Positions 25,089 through 36,835 are shown, counted from the stretch's first letter. The stretch is DNA of 64,000 nucleotides from Cryptomeria japonica (GCF_030272615.1 NC_081415.1:422309757-422373756); one strand, 5' to 3'. Numbers and translations: made by a program. The notes: generated by a model not told the origin, from the sequence alone.

Positions 25089-26318
25089 ATGAAAGTCATT
25101 TCATGGAATGTTAGGGGTTTAAATTCCCCTAACAAGCAGAGGCTAGTCAAATGTTGTCTATCCTCTTTTAGCCCAGAATTAGTCTTGCTTCAAGAGACCA
25201 AATTGGGAGATGTAGACTTAGCTTCCTTTGGAAAGCAATTAGGATTTCAATAGATTATAGGGACCCCAGCCAATGGGGCCTCTGGAGGACTAGCTATTAT
25301 CTGGAACCCTCTTAGTATCCTTCTTTTTCCTTTGGTATCTAGCCACAATTGGATGAGTGGGAGGGTAACTTGTCTCAAAAACAATATGGATTTTGTCATT
25401 ATTAATGTGTATGGGTCAATCCTTAATGGGGATAAAAGAAGAGTTTGGGAGGAAATTGAGAATTTTACGAGCACCCTCAGTCAAGTATGTTTTTTAGGTG
25501 GGGACTTTAACGCAATTTTGCATCAACATGAGAAGCAGGGAGGCTTAGGTATTAATGCTCGGGCTTCTCTGGACTTTGCAGATTGGATCCATCGGAGTGG
25601 TATACTAGAGATAAATATGGTTAAGGATGCCTTTACTTGGAATAACCGTAGGTTAGGATTTAGCAACATTGCAAAGAAACTGGATAGATTCTTTTTATTG
25701 GGAAGCCTCATCAACTTTCCCTTTACTCTGGAAGCCTCAGTTCTACCTTTTTCAAGATCGGATCACTTTCCCATTTTACTTGACATTCAGGGGGAAGTTG
25801 GCCCAAAGAGATGTCCTTTTAAATTCCAAAATATGTGGCTGAAGGACGATCATATCCTGGAGATTCTAAAAGAATGGTGGAATGGGGCCAAGGTCTCTAG
25901 GTCTGGGACCTTTAAGGTTGTTAACAAACTTAAGATTATTAAGCAGAATCTCATCCAATGGAATAAGAAGCACTTTGGTAATATCTTTGACAATAAATCT
26001 CAATTGGAAGTTGCACTAGTAGAAGTCAATGAGGAAGTAATGAGATTTGGGATGCATGAGACTTTGTTTCTCTAAGAAAAGAAACTCCTGGTGGATCATG
26101 AATCTATTCTTGCCAAAGAAGAAGTCTTCTGGAAACAAAAATCCAGAGAGACTTGGTTGGAGGAGGGTGACAAGAATACCAAATTTTTCCACAATAGTGT
26201 TAGGATGAGAAGAGTTAGAAACCACATCTCCAAAATTAAGTTAAGCAATGGCTCAGAGGTGGCTAATCCTAAAACCAGTGTGAAAGAGGTTGTTGATTTC
26301 TTTTCTCTTATCAAACAA
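25089..26318 (+). pseudogene. LINE ORF2: endonuclease part only
   Basis: The ATG at 25089 overlaps the ORF1 stop (ATGA). The frame shows the apurinic-like endonuclease of L1 elements with its expected motifs in order: SWNVRGLNSP, LLQETK, GGDFNAI, then SDHFPILLDI with the catalytic Asp-His pair. The linker after the endonuclease is present (WLEEGDKNTKFFH). The reverse transcriptase that should follow is absent because the element ends at about 26318. Two in-frame stops, TAG 25251-25253 (after Gln) and TAA 26073-26075, break the frame. The endonuclease nicks target DNA for target-primed reverse transcription, but this copy is dead. Confidence 0.88.
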
Positions 26319-26337
26319 AATCTTGTGCAAATTGAAA

Positions 26338-26466
26338 GCAAACAACTTTGCATTTACAATAAATTCTTATCACAATCCTACAACAACATAAAATGGGGAA
26401 CTTTTTTTTTGGGGTGTGCATACCTCTATTACTTGAAGAGAAAGGTTGTGATATTTAACCATTCAT
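26338..26466 (-). repeat. Partial satellite monomer right of the LINE
   Basis: Matches the minus-orientation 213-bp satellite, including TCCTACAACAACATAAAATG, GTGCATACCTCTATTAC and GGTTGTGATATTTAACC. It shows that the LINE interrupted, or was joined to, the same array. Confidence 0.85.
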
Positions 26467-28051
26467 GAAGGTAGTGGGTATGCTTGTAGATACCGTTGAT
26501 GCAAGTTTGACTAAGAATAACTAAAGAAAAATAGAGGTACAAATGTGAATATAATTTGTAATCTATAAACTAGATTTGGAATGCTTTTGTAAAAATATAA
26601 ATACATGTGACTTTTATAGAACCTCAGTTTAGTGCATTTATTTTGATCTCCATTCCATGCACATTGGGTATCTTTGTGGTACTATTGATGCAAGTTTCAG
26701 TGACAATTATGTCAAAAATGTGAAGGGTCGATGTTTCTAATTATAATTTTGTGATCTCTTCAATGGAACTTGGATAGTTTTATGAAGAATATAAATATAT
26801 GTGATATGTGTTGACTTTTTTTATATATGATCTTAGTTTTGTGCAATATACACTATACATTGATTTGAATCTCCTATCGCACCATATCTTTTTTCGATCA
26901 ATCCCATTATATGAATTACATGTCTGACTTTAACTATTTATTTGGAACGGATGTTCCTTGTTTTATTTATTAGAATAGCTTTATTCTTGGACAACAACTT
27001 TGAAAACCAAAATATTGTACAAAGTCTAAGAATACTATTTAACTCAAGATAGAAGACATGGAATAAGTTTTTGTCATCATTCACACCAAAATGCCTTTCA
27101 AAACAAAAACAAAAAAAAAAATTTAAACACACGATCTATTTTTTTATTTTCTTTAAATGTACAATTTAAGTCAAGATATAGAAGACGCGGAGAGAGTCTA
27201 TCTCACCATTGTGAAGAAATTGTCTTTGGAAGCAAGGAAAACATCATGTTGGAAAACACAATATGTTTTTGAACCTGCACTAAAATATACATTTTACGTC
27301 AACATAGAAAACATGGAATAAGTCTATGTCACCATTCGGAAGAAAATCATTTAAAAAGCAAGATGAAATAAACACAAACCAAAGTATAAGGAAAGAAAGC
27401 TTGTAAGGATAAATGATAAAACATGGATTAAGCCTACCAAAAAAAATGTGTTGGTAAACATAATGTGTTTTTTAATTTGCACTAAAATTACATATTAACT
27501 CAACATAGAAGACATGGAGTAAGTCTATGTCCCTATTGTGAAGAAATTGCCTTTTCAAAGCAAGGGAAAAATCATGTTTAAAAACATAATGTTAGAATAC
27601 ACATTTTTTTCAAATTTGCTTTTTAGTGTCAGCTTCTATGTGGTTCACTTTCATACTTTTCCCAACAAGATGAAATGTTTGACACCAATTATAGTATTTA
27701 TAAAAAAATAAAAAATAAAAAAAAATTATAGTCTTTATATAAATTTCAACAAATATGTTTCATATGGCATGATTATTAAATTTATAAAAATCATTTTCAA
27801 GGTAGAATTGTGGTAACATGCACAAACATGTTGATAAGCATACAAAGCAACCTAAATCCATTTAATATTTTTACTCAACCCTTAAATGTATCCCATCAAC
27901 TTGTATAGATACTGTTGTTCCCATATAAAACAATCATCAATCCATTCCCTGCTATAATTATGCCTTTTCAAATCTCTCCTCTTTGATCCATCACACTCTA
28001 AAACCTTATTTGATGATATTTCATAAGATTCAATTGATGTTGTATTTTGAT
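26467..28051 (+). repeat. AT-rich sequence with diverged tandem repeats
   Basis: Two copies of a segment containing TTGATGCAAGTTT lie at about 26500 and 26690. From about 27046 to 27600 there are four units marked by CATAGAAGACATGGAATAAG and variants (27046, 27173, 27300, 27501). The unit also contains GAAAACACAATATG and GAACCTGCAC, words shared with the 213-bp satellite, so it may be a distant relative. The last 450 bp before element B show nothing else. Confidence 0.6.
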
Positions 28052-28056
28052 GACTG

Positions 28057-29215
28057 TGTTAGGCTCAATATGGAAAGCTAATGTACTGAGAGGGGAGGGG
28101 TGAATCAGTACTCCAAAACTTTCTTTGATAATAACCTTACTGTTATGCATAAATAGAATAGTGCAGTAACATAAAATAAAGTTAAAACAAATAGATAACA
28201 ATCATACATGATTCACTCCATAACACATATATTTTGGTCATGCAGAAACTCTTGGTTAGAGAGAAAAACTGCGGTGGGGATGGCACCCACAACTTCACTA
28301 CTGCAATAATAAAGATTGCTCGGTTAGAGCTACATTTAGCTATTTCTGATAGCTTACCCTGTTAGGAGTAACAAGATCTATTAGATCTACCTTACTAAAG
28401 GATTTCACAACACTATATAAATGATGCACCTGGTTAATGGATTTACAATTTATAGACTTGGTTAGAGTCTTTTACCCTATTAAAGGTTTCTCTTACAACT
28501 TCAAAATATTACAATAGAATCATTACAAATATCTGCAACTTTACATCTGAAATGTTATAGCAGATTCTATGTGCTCAGAATAAGATTACCTAGCTTGTAG
28601 CATACCTCGGTAACCCATATTGTAACTCGGTAAACCCTTCTGTTTACTCTGTTCTTCGACTGTTCACTGATAACCTTCTCGGTGACCTCTTTGTGTCTCT
28701 GTAACAGTCTTCCTTCATGCATACACACACATGCATTCATACATATTCATCCACATTTATTTCTCTCTTCCCATGCTGTATAAATAGATCTGTTACAGCG
28801 ATGATCTAATTCATTACTTCGATCTTACAAAAAGATTCCTCGAATGAATAACTAAACAAAAATATTTCATTGGTTAGATTGACCTTGCAATCAAACATAA
28901 TCTTCTAGTGCAATTTCCAATGTAAAAAACGGTTAGATGTGCCTCGATCTTGTAACACATTTTCATGTGCATGTCTAGGTTCAATGTATTTGGTAAAACG
29001 TTTCACTCGGTGAGTTAGCTTTACTGCTTGGTAGCCATGAAAGAATACTCGGTAAACAGCTCGGTGAATACTGCGTTCTATGACTGCTTTCTTCTGTAAC
29101 CAACTGGACTGTTCATACTGACTTCTCTGTGTGTATCGACTGCATGATTCGGTAATACTAACCGACTAGTATGACTTTGGATATAAAACTAATGGCAATT
29201 TGATAAGTAGTAACA
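28057..29215 (-). repeat. 3' LTR of element B
   Basis: A 1159-bp direct repeat of 34903-36060, given here on the plus strand as TGTTAGGCTC...GTAACA. It is rich in CTCGGT words (ACCGAG on the element strand). The C-rich end (CACCCCTCCCCTCTCAG on the element strand) resembles that of element A and of Sirevirus-type LTRs. Confidence 0.95.
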
Positions 29216-29227
29216 ATCTCCCCTTTT
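29216..29227 (-). other. Polypurine tract of element B
   Basis: AAAAGGGGAGAT on the minus strand directly adjoins the 3' LTR. Further GGGGGAG words lie upstream at about 29530 and 29580. Confidence 0.85.
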
Positions 29228-29605
29228 GACATTAGTTGAGATGTTTGACAAAAACTACTTTCAAAGTCATAACTCAAAAATTATATACTTGCAAAATGAC
29301 TACACTTGACAATATATACAATAGTCAATGAAATAGTGTATGCAGATATACTCCCCTTATCATTATTTTGTACATAACTTTGAATTTTGCTTGTTTAGTT
29401 CTGTTATGTGCTTGTGTGCTTTGAATGCTCTGTATATTCTGCTCGGTATATTTTGCTCGGTATACTCCCCTTGTACACAATACTTGAAACTGTGTTACCA
29501 AAACTGTATCACTCCAAATATAGTATTACTCCCCCTTTGCTGGGTATTACTTTCCTCTATGTAGTATCATAATATTACTCCCCCTTTTTGAAAAACATTA
29601 AAAAC

Positions 29606-32600
29606 TTAATTTCCATCCGAAGGCGGTAACTGATAAAAAATAGACTTATACTTGGTCCGGGTGTTAGTGAGGGCGACTGAGAGTGAATCCTTTACACTTT
29701 CCATTAATGAATTTTGTGCTTGAATATCAGCTAAGAGTGATATTAAGCCATCAAGAGTGCTTCCCTCTTGTGTAGTTGATAGGCGTGTAGCTCTGTTGAT
29801 CTATTCTTGTACTGATGAGAGATGAGGAAGGAATAATGTCTGAAGGGTCATTGTGTCCATCCTAATTTTATGCTCTTCATTCCTGAGTTCTAACTGTTGA
29901 GGCATGAGCTGTTGAAGCTTTGTATAAAAATTCTGAACTGAATTAGGCTCGGTGGTCAACTTAGTTGAGACATTGGTGATCTCTTTCTCAATTGCATCAG
30001 TTTTATTTTTGACATCTTTAATAAATAAGGAAAATGTACACAGTTTCTGGAATAAATAAAGAATATGCTTGAGTTGAGGGGACAACTCAGCAATGAATTT
30101 GACAAGTTTTACCTTGCCAACAGCAATGGATTTCTGTACTTCCTCTATCATTTTAGCAGTAAGCTCTTTATCCTTGAGTTTGCTTAAGTACTCAAATGCA
30201 TCAACTCTAGATGTTTCAATCTGATTTAGGAGTTCATCCAATTGAATATGGATGGATGCATCGGTTGACACTGTTGCTGATGGTAGCATGTTTGTTAGTA
30301 GTGTCCTAACCTTCTGAAGTACTTTATTCTTCTTCTGTATGGCCAGTTGCTTCTCCTGTTCGGCCTTTGCTTTGCATAGTTCACCGAATTCAGTGAGTGC
30401 TTGCCCTTTCAATTTGGAGATGTCTACATTGGGCAACACTATTGGTTTAGACAAGTCGAATTTAAAACTATGCTTTCTCACCTTCCTTTCTTTTCCTTTG
30501 GTTGGTGGCACTAAGACAAGTGCTTGTGAGGCTTGCTGACCCTCGGTAGGTTGCTCGGTAGATGCAACACTTTGGTCGGTTCCTGTAGCCGTTGTAGTGT
30601 CCTTGGGTGGCTCGGTGCTAGGGGTCTCAGCTGTAACATTTGCAGTGCTTGTATGTGCTTGAGACGTCTGATCTTTGGTTGTATCTCCTGCAACTTTAGA
30701 TTTGGTACCTTCGGTGCCTTGCTCTGTGTCCTTAGGAGCTTCGGTTGAGATAGGTGGCTTCACCGGTGGATAAGGCTGAACTTGTTCTAAGACAGATTCA
30801 CTAGAGACAAGTTTTGCATAAGTAGTGCCTTCAATCATTTCCTACTCCGGTGCTGCTTCATCCATTACATCTTCATCAATTTGTATAGTGTCAACCGGGT
30901 TTGGACCTTGCTCGGTGACATCTAGATCTTGCTCGGTGACATCAACAATTTCAATTTGAGATTGTTCACCGACATCCTTTTGTTTGAAGATCTCCTACCA
31001 CTTGGCTTTTGTCTCATTCTCCACATCAATGTATAGCCCATTCATCAATTTTAAGGCTCTCTGTTTCACAAGAAATTTAGAATTGTATGTGGTCAAATGC
31101 TCCTTGATTTCTGCTATGGACATGTCAGGAAATAGATGGACTAGACTTCTTTCTCTTATTTGTCTCTCTGAGTCCATTGCATATTTCCATCTGTTATCAA
31201 TATGTAAGTATAGTTCACTCGGAAGTGACTTTGCTAGTTCTAATGGTGCTAGCCGAAACTTCAGAAGTGTACAGATGACAGCTTCTTCAATCTGTTGCTT
31301 CTCATCATTATTCCTAGTCTCATACTTAACATATCTAAATCCTGCAAATCCACCGTATTCTTTAAGATTGGCACAAAAAATTTCAACACTGTGAATATTT
31401 ACCTTTTTGCTTTTCACAATTTGGAATTTATTTGCATCATCAGACTCTGTATCACTCGACTCTTTTGCCAAAATGAGTCTCTGAGTAGATTTCTTATAGG
31501 TCTTGGTTACCTTTGGTGCAGTGACACTCTTCTGCTTCTTACTCGGTGATGCAGCTGATGCTCTGGTGTTGGGTCTCTTTGTTGGTGGAGTCGGTAGGGC
31601 CTTTGAGATGTCCTATTTCTTTCTTTTCAGAACTTTACCCTTAGGCAACTTTGTGCTTAATGTTATTTCTGCCTCTTGTGCTTCTGATTCCTCTTCGGTA
31701 ACGACAAGATTGCCTTTGACAGGTGTAGAGGAGGATTCTTCTCCGAATTTCTCAGATAAAACCTTTATCATTTTTGTAGCTTTTCTTGTAGCCTTAGGTA
31801 CTACAATGCTCATTTTTACTTTCTCCTTCACCTCTTCATAGGTTCCATACCTTAGTTCGGTTGCATGCCTTGGCAATGATAAATAGGCATCAATTTGTTG
31901 CTGTGTAATATCATAATCAATCTCATAACCCATTGGTTGCAATGATTGAGTCCTCAGTTCAACAGCATTTACATAGCAATAATCAGTGTCGACCTCAAAA
32001 CATATATTGTCCTTGTATTTTTCTACCTGCTGTGGTGGAATCCTGTACCTGTTGTGCATTTTCTCTTGGAATTTGCTGAAGTAATCATCCACGATATCAT
32101 TAAAGTTATCTCCTAACTTCTTGATGAAGTCATTGATCTGATGGGTGACAGGTCGGTGTAGCTCCCATACTACTTTACCGACTGAGGGAAAGAACTTCTC
32201 AAAGTAGAAAAACATACATACAAGCAGTGAACCGAACTTTAGTGTATTTACCAAGTTGTTCTTCTTCGGCTTCCTTATTGTGTTCAGGTTCTCAAAGAAG
32301 TTCTTTAGTAGTACTTCACACAAGTCTACTTTCATTCCCTTCTTCACTATTTCGTAGGCCAAGTCAACTATAGCACATGGTACACTATTTTCCCTTGCAG
32401 ATTGGAAGAAACAGTAACCAATTACTCTTATTGCAAACTTGAGTTCTGCATCAGTGACATTATTCAGTTTCAGTCCTCGGTAATCAGATTCTACTCCGGT
32501 TAGACTGATTAGCTCTTTTTGTGATATCATTTTTTGTGCTTGTGCATGATCATAGATGGGATACCCAGTGATCAGGTGAATGATTTCCTTAGTGATCTTA

Positions 32601-32974
32601 AACGGTTGCTCTTGTAGCCACATGAAATCATCATGTACTCTTCTCAAGACAAACTTAACCCACTAGGGTTTGAACACACGAGGATAGACTAGGGCTTCAG
32701 TTAATCCCTTGATTTTGACATGCTCAAATTTGCTATCCAGTTTGCCATCAGTGCAAAGTTCATCAAATGTGTCACTAATCTCAACATGACCGAGTTCCTC
32801 AACACGACATTTGTTGAAGAATCTAAAATCTTCTACTAACAAGACTCGATCCGGGATGAGTGAAAATGCAGTTTTGTCATCCAGTTTAGAGGCAACTTTG
32901 GGAGTTAAAGAATATTTCAGCTAGGGCTTCTCCACATTTTGGACAACTACGGGGTCTTGGATCTTGGGCGCCAT
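29606..32974 (-). pseudogene. Element B ORF2: 1122-codon frame of unknown function with six in-frame TAG codons
   Basis: Reading from ATG at 32974 to TAA at 29606-29608 gives one unbroken register without frameshift. It is interrupted only by TAG at 32921, 32663, 31613, 30995, 30842 and 29801 (lowest base given). By position, an N-terminal block has RVHDDFMWL and TGYP (residues 113-139), a middle block has YKDNICFEVDTDYC (about 320), then YGGFAGFRYVKY and NRWKYAMD (about 540-580). A Pro/Thr/Glu/Gln-rich disordered stretch (about 720-830) and a lysine- and glutamate-rich coiled-coil C-terminus follow. These blocks are shared with element A. No enzymatic motif is visible. The stops sit where A or the context suggests Gln or Lys. 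Whether this is CAG-to-TAG decay or something read through is open. Confidence 0.8.
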
Positions 32975-33487
32975 GGTAGGTTTCAGGTAAGATTTGACAA
33001 ATTATCCTTAGGTTTTACAAACGACTAACACTTCACACTCAATAGACAATAGCAATTTGACTAGATCAGAAACCAGCTAAACAGTGAATATATTTGATGT
33101 AAATACCTCGAAGTTCGCTTTGAATGAAGTTTGATCGCTTTGATTCGCTCTGCTCTGCTTCTTGAAAACTTGGTGAATGTAAATGACCGCGAAAACACTT
33201 TTAGTACTCAAAAATACCTCATCGAGCTCCGTGCAAGTTAGGTCAAGACATTAAATGCACTCGGTTCACCTTTTACCGATTTACTCCATTTTTCATTTTA
33301 ACCGAGTAACCAACTTTCCTTTATTAACCGACTTGACAGGTTTCCTATATACACCGACTTTCCTGTATAGTATATAAACTGACTAATTGCATCTTAACTA
33401 TGCAGATTTTGAATTTTGTACATAATAGAATAGGAACTGTTATGATTTAACCTTTAGAGAATGCAGTCCCTTCATACCTTTTTCTGA

Positions 33488-34840
33488 CTAATTTGAAATA
33501 GGTGCACCTAACTCGGTAGGTAAGGTGCTTTCTTCATTTGACATAATTTCTTTCTTTTTCCAAATCATCTTGAATTTTTCTTTTATCTCTTCAGTGTCTC
33601 TTCTAGGTTGATCTCTGCAATCTCCAGCTAAATGTCCAACTTTGTGACAATGAAAACATGCCATACCAGGATTTCTCCATGATCTTCGGTTGTTCATTCC
33701 AAACCTTATAAAGCAGTTGGCACTAATATGTCCATATCTTCCACAACATTCGCACCATATCCTTGTATTGTAATCCCATGGTACTGCTGCATATTGTCGG
33801 TAAGGATCTGTGTGAGATCGGTAACAACTAGTGTTTGCTCGGTGTGGATACCGCATGTAGTTCTTTTGCTTAGACTAGCACTTCTCAGTACTATGTCTAT
33901 ATCTATTGTAGTTTCTACAAAACCCTTTGAATTTTGCCTTCTGATAGTTGTTAACAGACTTTGCCCTACATTGATTAGATGTGTGACCATATTTATTGCA
34001 ATTGTAACAATATCCATTGGATTTAGTGATATTTGGTTGCTTACCTTTTCTGATCTGGCATATGTTGGCAGTATGACCTTGATTTCCACAATAGTAGCAA
34101 ATAGGCTTCTTCCTTTTGATGTTATTCCTGTTTCTAGCTTGCTTTGATGATTCTCCTCTCTCGGTAGTATGAATTCCTTTCTCGGTTGATTCTTTTCCTT
34201 TGTAACCGAGTCCTCCATCTTTGTAGGGTCTTCTTGTATTCAGTTGTTCATCCAACATCTTTGATGCTTCATAACTTTTCTCCAATGTTTCTTTGGATTT
34301 CTTCTCAGTTTCAAGTTCACCAGTCAACCTTGATACTTCAAGCTTCAATGATTTATTTTCATCATTCTTTAGAATTGCTTCATGATGTGCATAACCTAGT
34401 TGATCTGTCATATTTTGTTGAATACTAGTTAACCTTATGATTTCATCATCCTTATCAGATACTAGAGCTTCAAGTTGTTGTTTCTCTCTTTGTAGATCTC
34501 TTGCTTTATCCTCGGCTATCCTTAATGCATCTAGATTTTTAGTCATTTGTGTACTGAAATGTTCATGTTCTCTTTTAATTGCTTTTAGTTGATCAGCCAA
34601 TGCTTTGTTCTTTTCTTTCAACATTCCAATCATTTCTTCAATCTCTTCAGATATACTGTTCTCAGATGATGTCTCGATTTGTTCCACTAGCTCTTGAGAA
34701 TCCTGCAAGTCATCAGATAATCTTCTCCTTACTTTCAAAGATTTTTGCATTTGCCTCTGCATTTCTGCAATCACTTGATTTGCATTATCCAGCTCTTCTT
34801 GTAGATACACAATCCTCTGAGATTGTTTGTAGCCTTCCAT
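33488..34840 (-). pseudogene. Element B ORF1: Gag-like coiled-coil and zinc-knuckle protein, one in-frame TAG
   Basis: The start at 34840 lies 49 bp after the primer-binding site and aligns with ORF1 of element A. About 230 residues of charged coiled coil (EELDNANQVIAEMQ style heptads) are followed by CCHC knuckles CYYCGNQGHTANIC, CYNCNKYGHTSNQC, a third with altered cysteine (CRNYNRYRHSTEKC), CECCGRYGHISANC and CFHCHKVGHLAGDC. A TAG at 33875-33877 immediately follows the third knuckle; the same frame then continues to TAG at 33488-33490 and, beyond that, to TAA at 33440-33442. ORF1 of element A has its own stop three codons from this point. Expected role: packaging RNA in the particle. The gap to ORF2 is about 510 bp. 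Confidence 0.85.
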
Positions 34841-34888
34841 TGATAAGATATTTCTCTTTAGGTAGTTAAACCCTTTTCCAAGATTCAA

Positions 34889-34900
34889 GCTCTGATACCA
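34889..34900 (-). other. Primer-binding site of element B
   Basis: TGGTATCAGAGC on the minus strand, two bases from the LTR end. It is complementary to the 3' end of plant initiator tRNA-Met, as in most copia elements. Confidence 0.9.
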
Positions 34901-34902
34901 AT

Positions 34903-36060
34903 TGTTAGGCCCAATATGGAAAGCTAATGTACTGAGAGGGGAGGGGTGAATCAGTACTCCAAAACTTTCTTTGATAATAACCTTACTGTTATGCATAAAC
35001 AGAATAGTGCAGTAACATAAAATAAAGTTAAAACAAATAGATAACAATCATACATGATTCACTCCATAACACATATATTTTGGTCATGCAGAAACTCTTG
35101 GTTAGAGAGAAAAACTGCGGTGGGGATGGCACCCACAACTTCACTACTGCAATAATAAAGATTGCTCGGTTAGAGCTACATTTAGCTATTTCTGATAGCT
35201 TACCCTGTTAGGAGTAACAAGATCTATTAGATCTACCTTACTAAAGGATTTCACAACACTATATAAATGTTGCACCTGGTTAAAGGATTTACAATTTATA
35301 GACTTGTTTAGAGTCTTTTACCCTGTTAAAGGTTTCTCTTACAACTTCAAAATATTACAATAGAATCATTACAAATATCTGCAACTTTACATCTGAAATG
35401 TTATAGCAGATTCTATGTGCTCAAAATAAGATTACCTAGCTTGTAGCATACCTCGGTAACCCATATTGTAACTCGATAAACCCTTCTGTTTACTCTGTTC
35501 TTCGACTGTTCACTGATAACCTTCTCGGTGACCTCTCTGTGTCTCTGTAACAGTCTTCCTTCATGCATACACACACATGCATTCATACATATTCATCCAC
35601 ATTTATTTCTCTCTTCCCATGCTGTATAAATAGATCTCTTACAACGGTGATCTAATTCATTGCTTCGATCTTACAAAAGATTCCTCAAATGAATAACTAA
35701 ACAAAAATATTTCATTGGTTAGATTGACCTTGCAATCAAACATAATCTTCTAGTGCAATTTCCAATGTAAAAAACGGTTAGATGTGCCTCGATCTTGTAA
35801 CACGTTTTCATGTGCATGTCCAGGTTCAATGTATCTGGTAAAACGTTTCACTCGGTGAGTTAACTTTACTGCTCGGTAGCCATGAAACAATACTCGGTAA
35901 ACAGCTCGGTGAATACTGCGTTCTGTGACTGCTTTCTTCTGTAACCGACTAGACCATTCATACCAACTTCTCTGTGTGTACCGACTGCATGATTCGGTAA
36001 TACTAACGGACTAGTATGACTTTGGATATAAAACTAATGGCAATTTGATAAGTAGTAACA
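34903..36060 (-). repeat. 5' LTR of element B
   Basis: 1158 bp, the partner of 28057-29215. It ends GTAACA at 36060 on the plus strand and is followed by GACTG. Confidence 0.95.
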
Positions 36061-36065
36061 GACTG

Positions 36066-36835
36066 ATGTGAATTTGCATTACTGCCCAACATTGGCTACC
36101 CTTTTGTTCCTTTGCAATGATGGCATATACTTGTCTTTTGTGTTGACCTAAGATGTAATTTTAGTGCACACTAAAAAACACATTGTGTTACTATTTTTTT
36201 GCAAGCTTATTCCATGTTTTATCATTTATCTTTATAGGCTTCTTTCTTGATACGTTGGTTTGTGTTTTGTTTCATCTTTCTTTCAAAGGCAACTTGTTTG
36301 CAATGGTGAGATAGACTTACTCCATGTCATCTATCTTGAAAATTGTAAATTTAGAGCATATTTAAAAACACATTGTGTTTTCCAATATGATATTTTTTTT
36401 GTAGGCTCATTTCATGTCTTATCATTTATCCTTGTAGGCTTACTTCCATGTTAGCGAGTGAGGTGATGGAATGTGATGGACTAGAGCTAATTGTAGGGTG
36501 AGTGAAATTTTGGAAAGTGAAAGGTGGAGGGGATTGACTCTATATAGGTCTATACATAAATACCCTTCAAATCTCTATACATATCTAGGAGATGGTGGCA
36601 CATTTTATCTAAAATATATTGCAAGTGTAACACAAAGTCACTAACTTCTTATTGTCCTTATTTTATTGTATAAGGTTAGTGAAATTTACTTCAAGAGGTA
36701 TTCATATTTGGAAATGATTGATGAAATATTTTGTGTTCATGTCAAAGGTGTAGATATATCCATGAAATATTGAGTAAAACCACTCAAGAGCATGCTCATT
36801 GAGTGAGTGAGGAAAAAGTTTTCTACATTAGCTAT
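36066..36835 (-). repeat. Inverted counterpart of the repeats left of element B, then unassigned sequence
   Basis: 36120-36450 is the reverse complement of sequence at about 27240-27500. Examples are TTCCATGTTTTATCATTTAT with CACATTGTGTT, and GGTGAGATAGACTTACTCC. So similar repeats flank element B in opposite orientations. From 36450 to 36835 the sequence is AT-rich and I recognise nothing. Confidence 0.65.

Larger units (their letters stand above)
19083..25092 (+). pseudogene. LINE ORF1 (DUF4283-like, Gag-like), split by a solo LTR
   Basis: The first part (open 19059-19649) includes the word WQVVKPRRSRR and enters a DUF4283-like domain, the nucleic-acid-binding ORF1 domain of plant L1 elements. 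The second part resumes at 23897 with NTRHKEEFLTGKSL and continues EWLPYFNPN...LPNLPVELMD, typical of the same domain. Removing 19650-23891 and one copy of the duplication restores the frame across the junction, which supports a single original gene. Decay is clear: an in-frame TAA at 19056-19058, a TAA after 24103, and a frame change before 24556. The C-terminal part ends TCATGA at 25092, overlapping the ORF2 start. There is no intact product. Confidence 0.8.
18941..26318 (+). mobile_element. L1-type LINE, 3'-truncated, inserted in the satellite
   Basis: It contains LINE ORF1 and the start of ORF2 in the usual order, but the sequence stops inside ORF2, before the reverse transcriptase, and no poly(A) follows. 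The flanks carry a 19-bp direct repeat with two mismatches (18922-18940 and 26319-26337, AATCTTGTGCNNATTGAAA). This could be the target duplication. The word is also part of the satellite consensus, so it could instead be two different monomers. The LINE is itself split by a solo LTR at 19650-23891. Boundaries are uncertain by about 20 bp. Confidence 0.75.
28057..36060 (-). mobile_element. Element B: complete non-autonomous LTR retrotransposon, relative of element A
   Basis: Two LTRs (28057-29215 and 34903-36060) on the minus strand begin TGTTACTACTT and end CCTAACA. A perfect duplication, GACTG, lies at 28052-28056 and 36061-36065. The primer-binding site is a perfect TGGTATCAGAGC; the polypurine tract is AAAAGGGGAGAT. 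The interior has the same two genes as element A in the same order, and no protease, reverse transcriptase or integrase. I count about 30 differences between the LTRs (roughly 2.6%), mostly transitions, so it is younger than A. Both genes are collinear and lack frameshifts, but carry seven internal TAG codons. Confidence 0.95.

Noticed and set aside
33728-34869. Plus-strand frames over element B ORF1
   Set aside because: Shadows of the minus-strand coiled-coil and knuckle gene; the knuckle alignment with element A fixes the coding strand.
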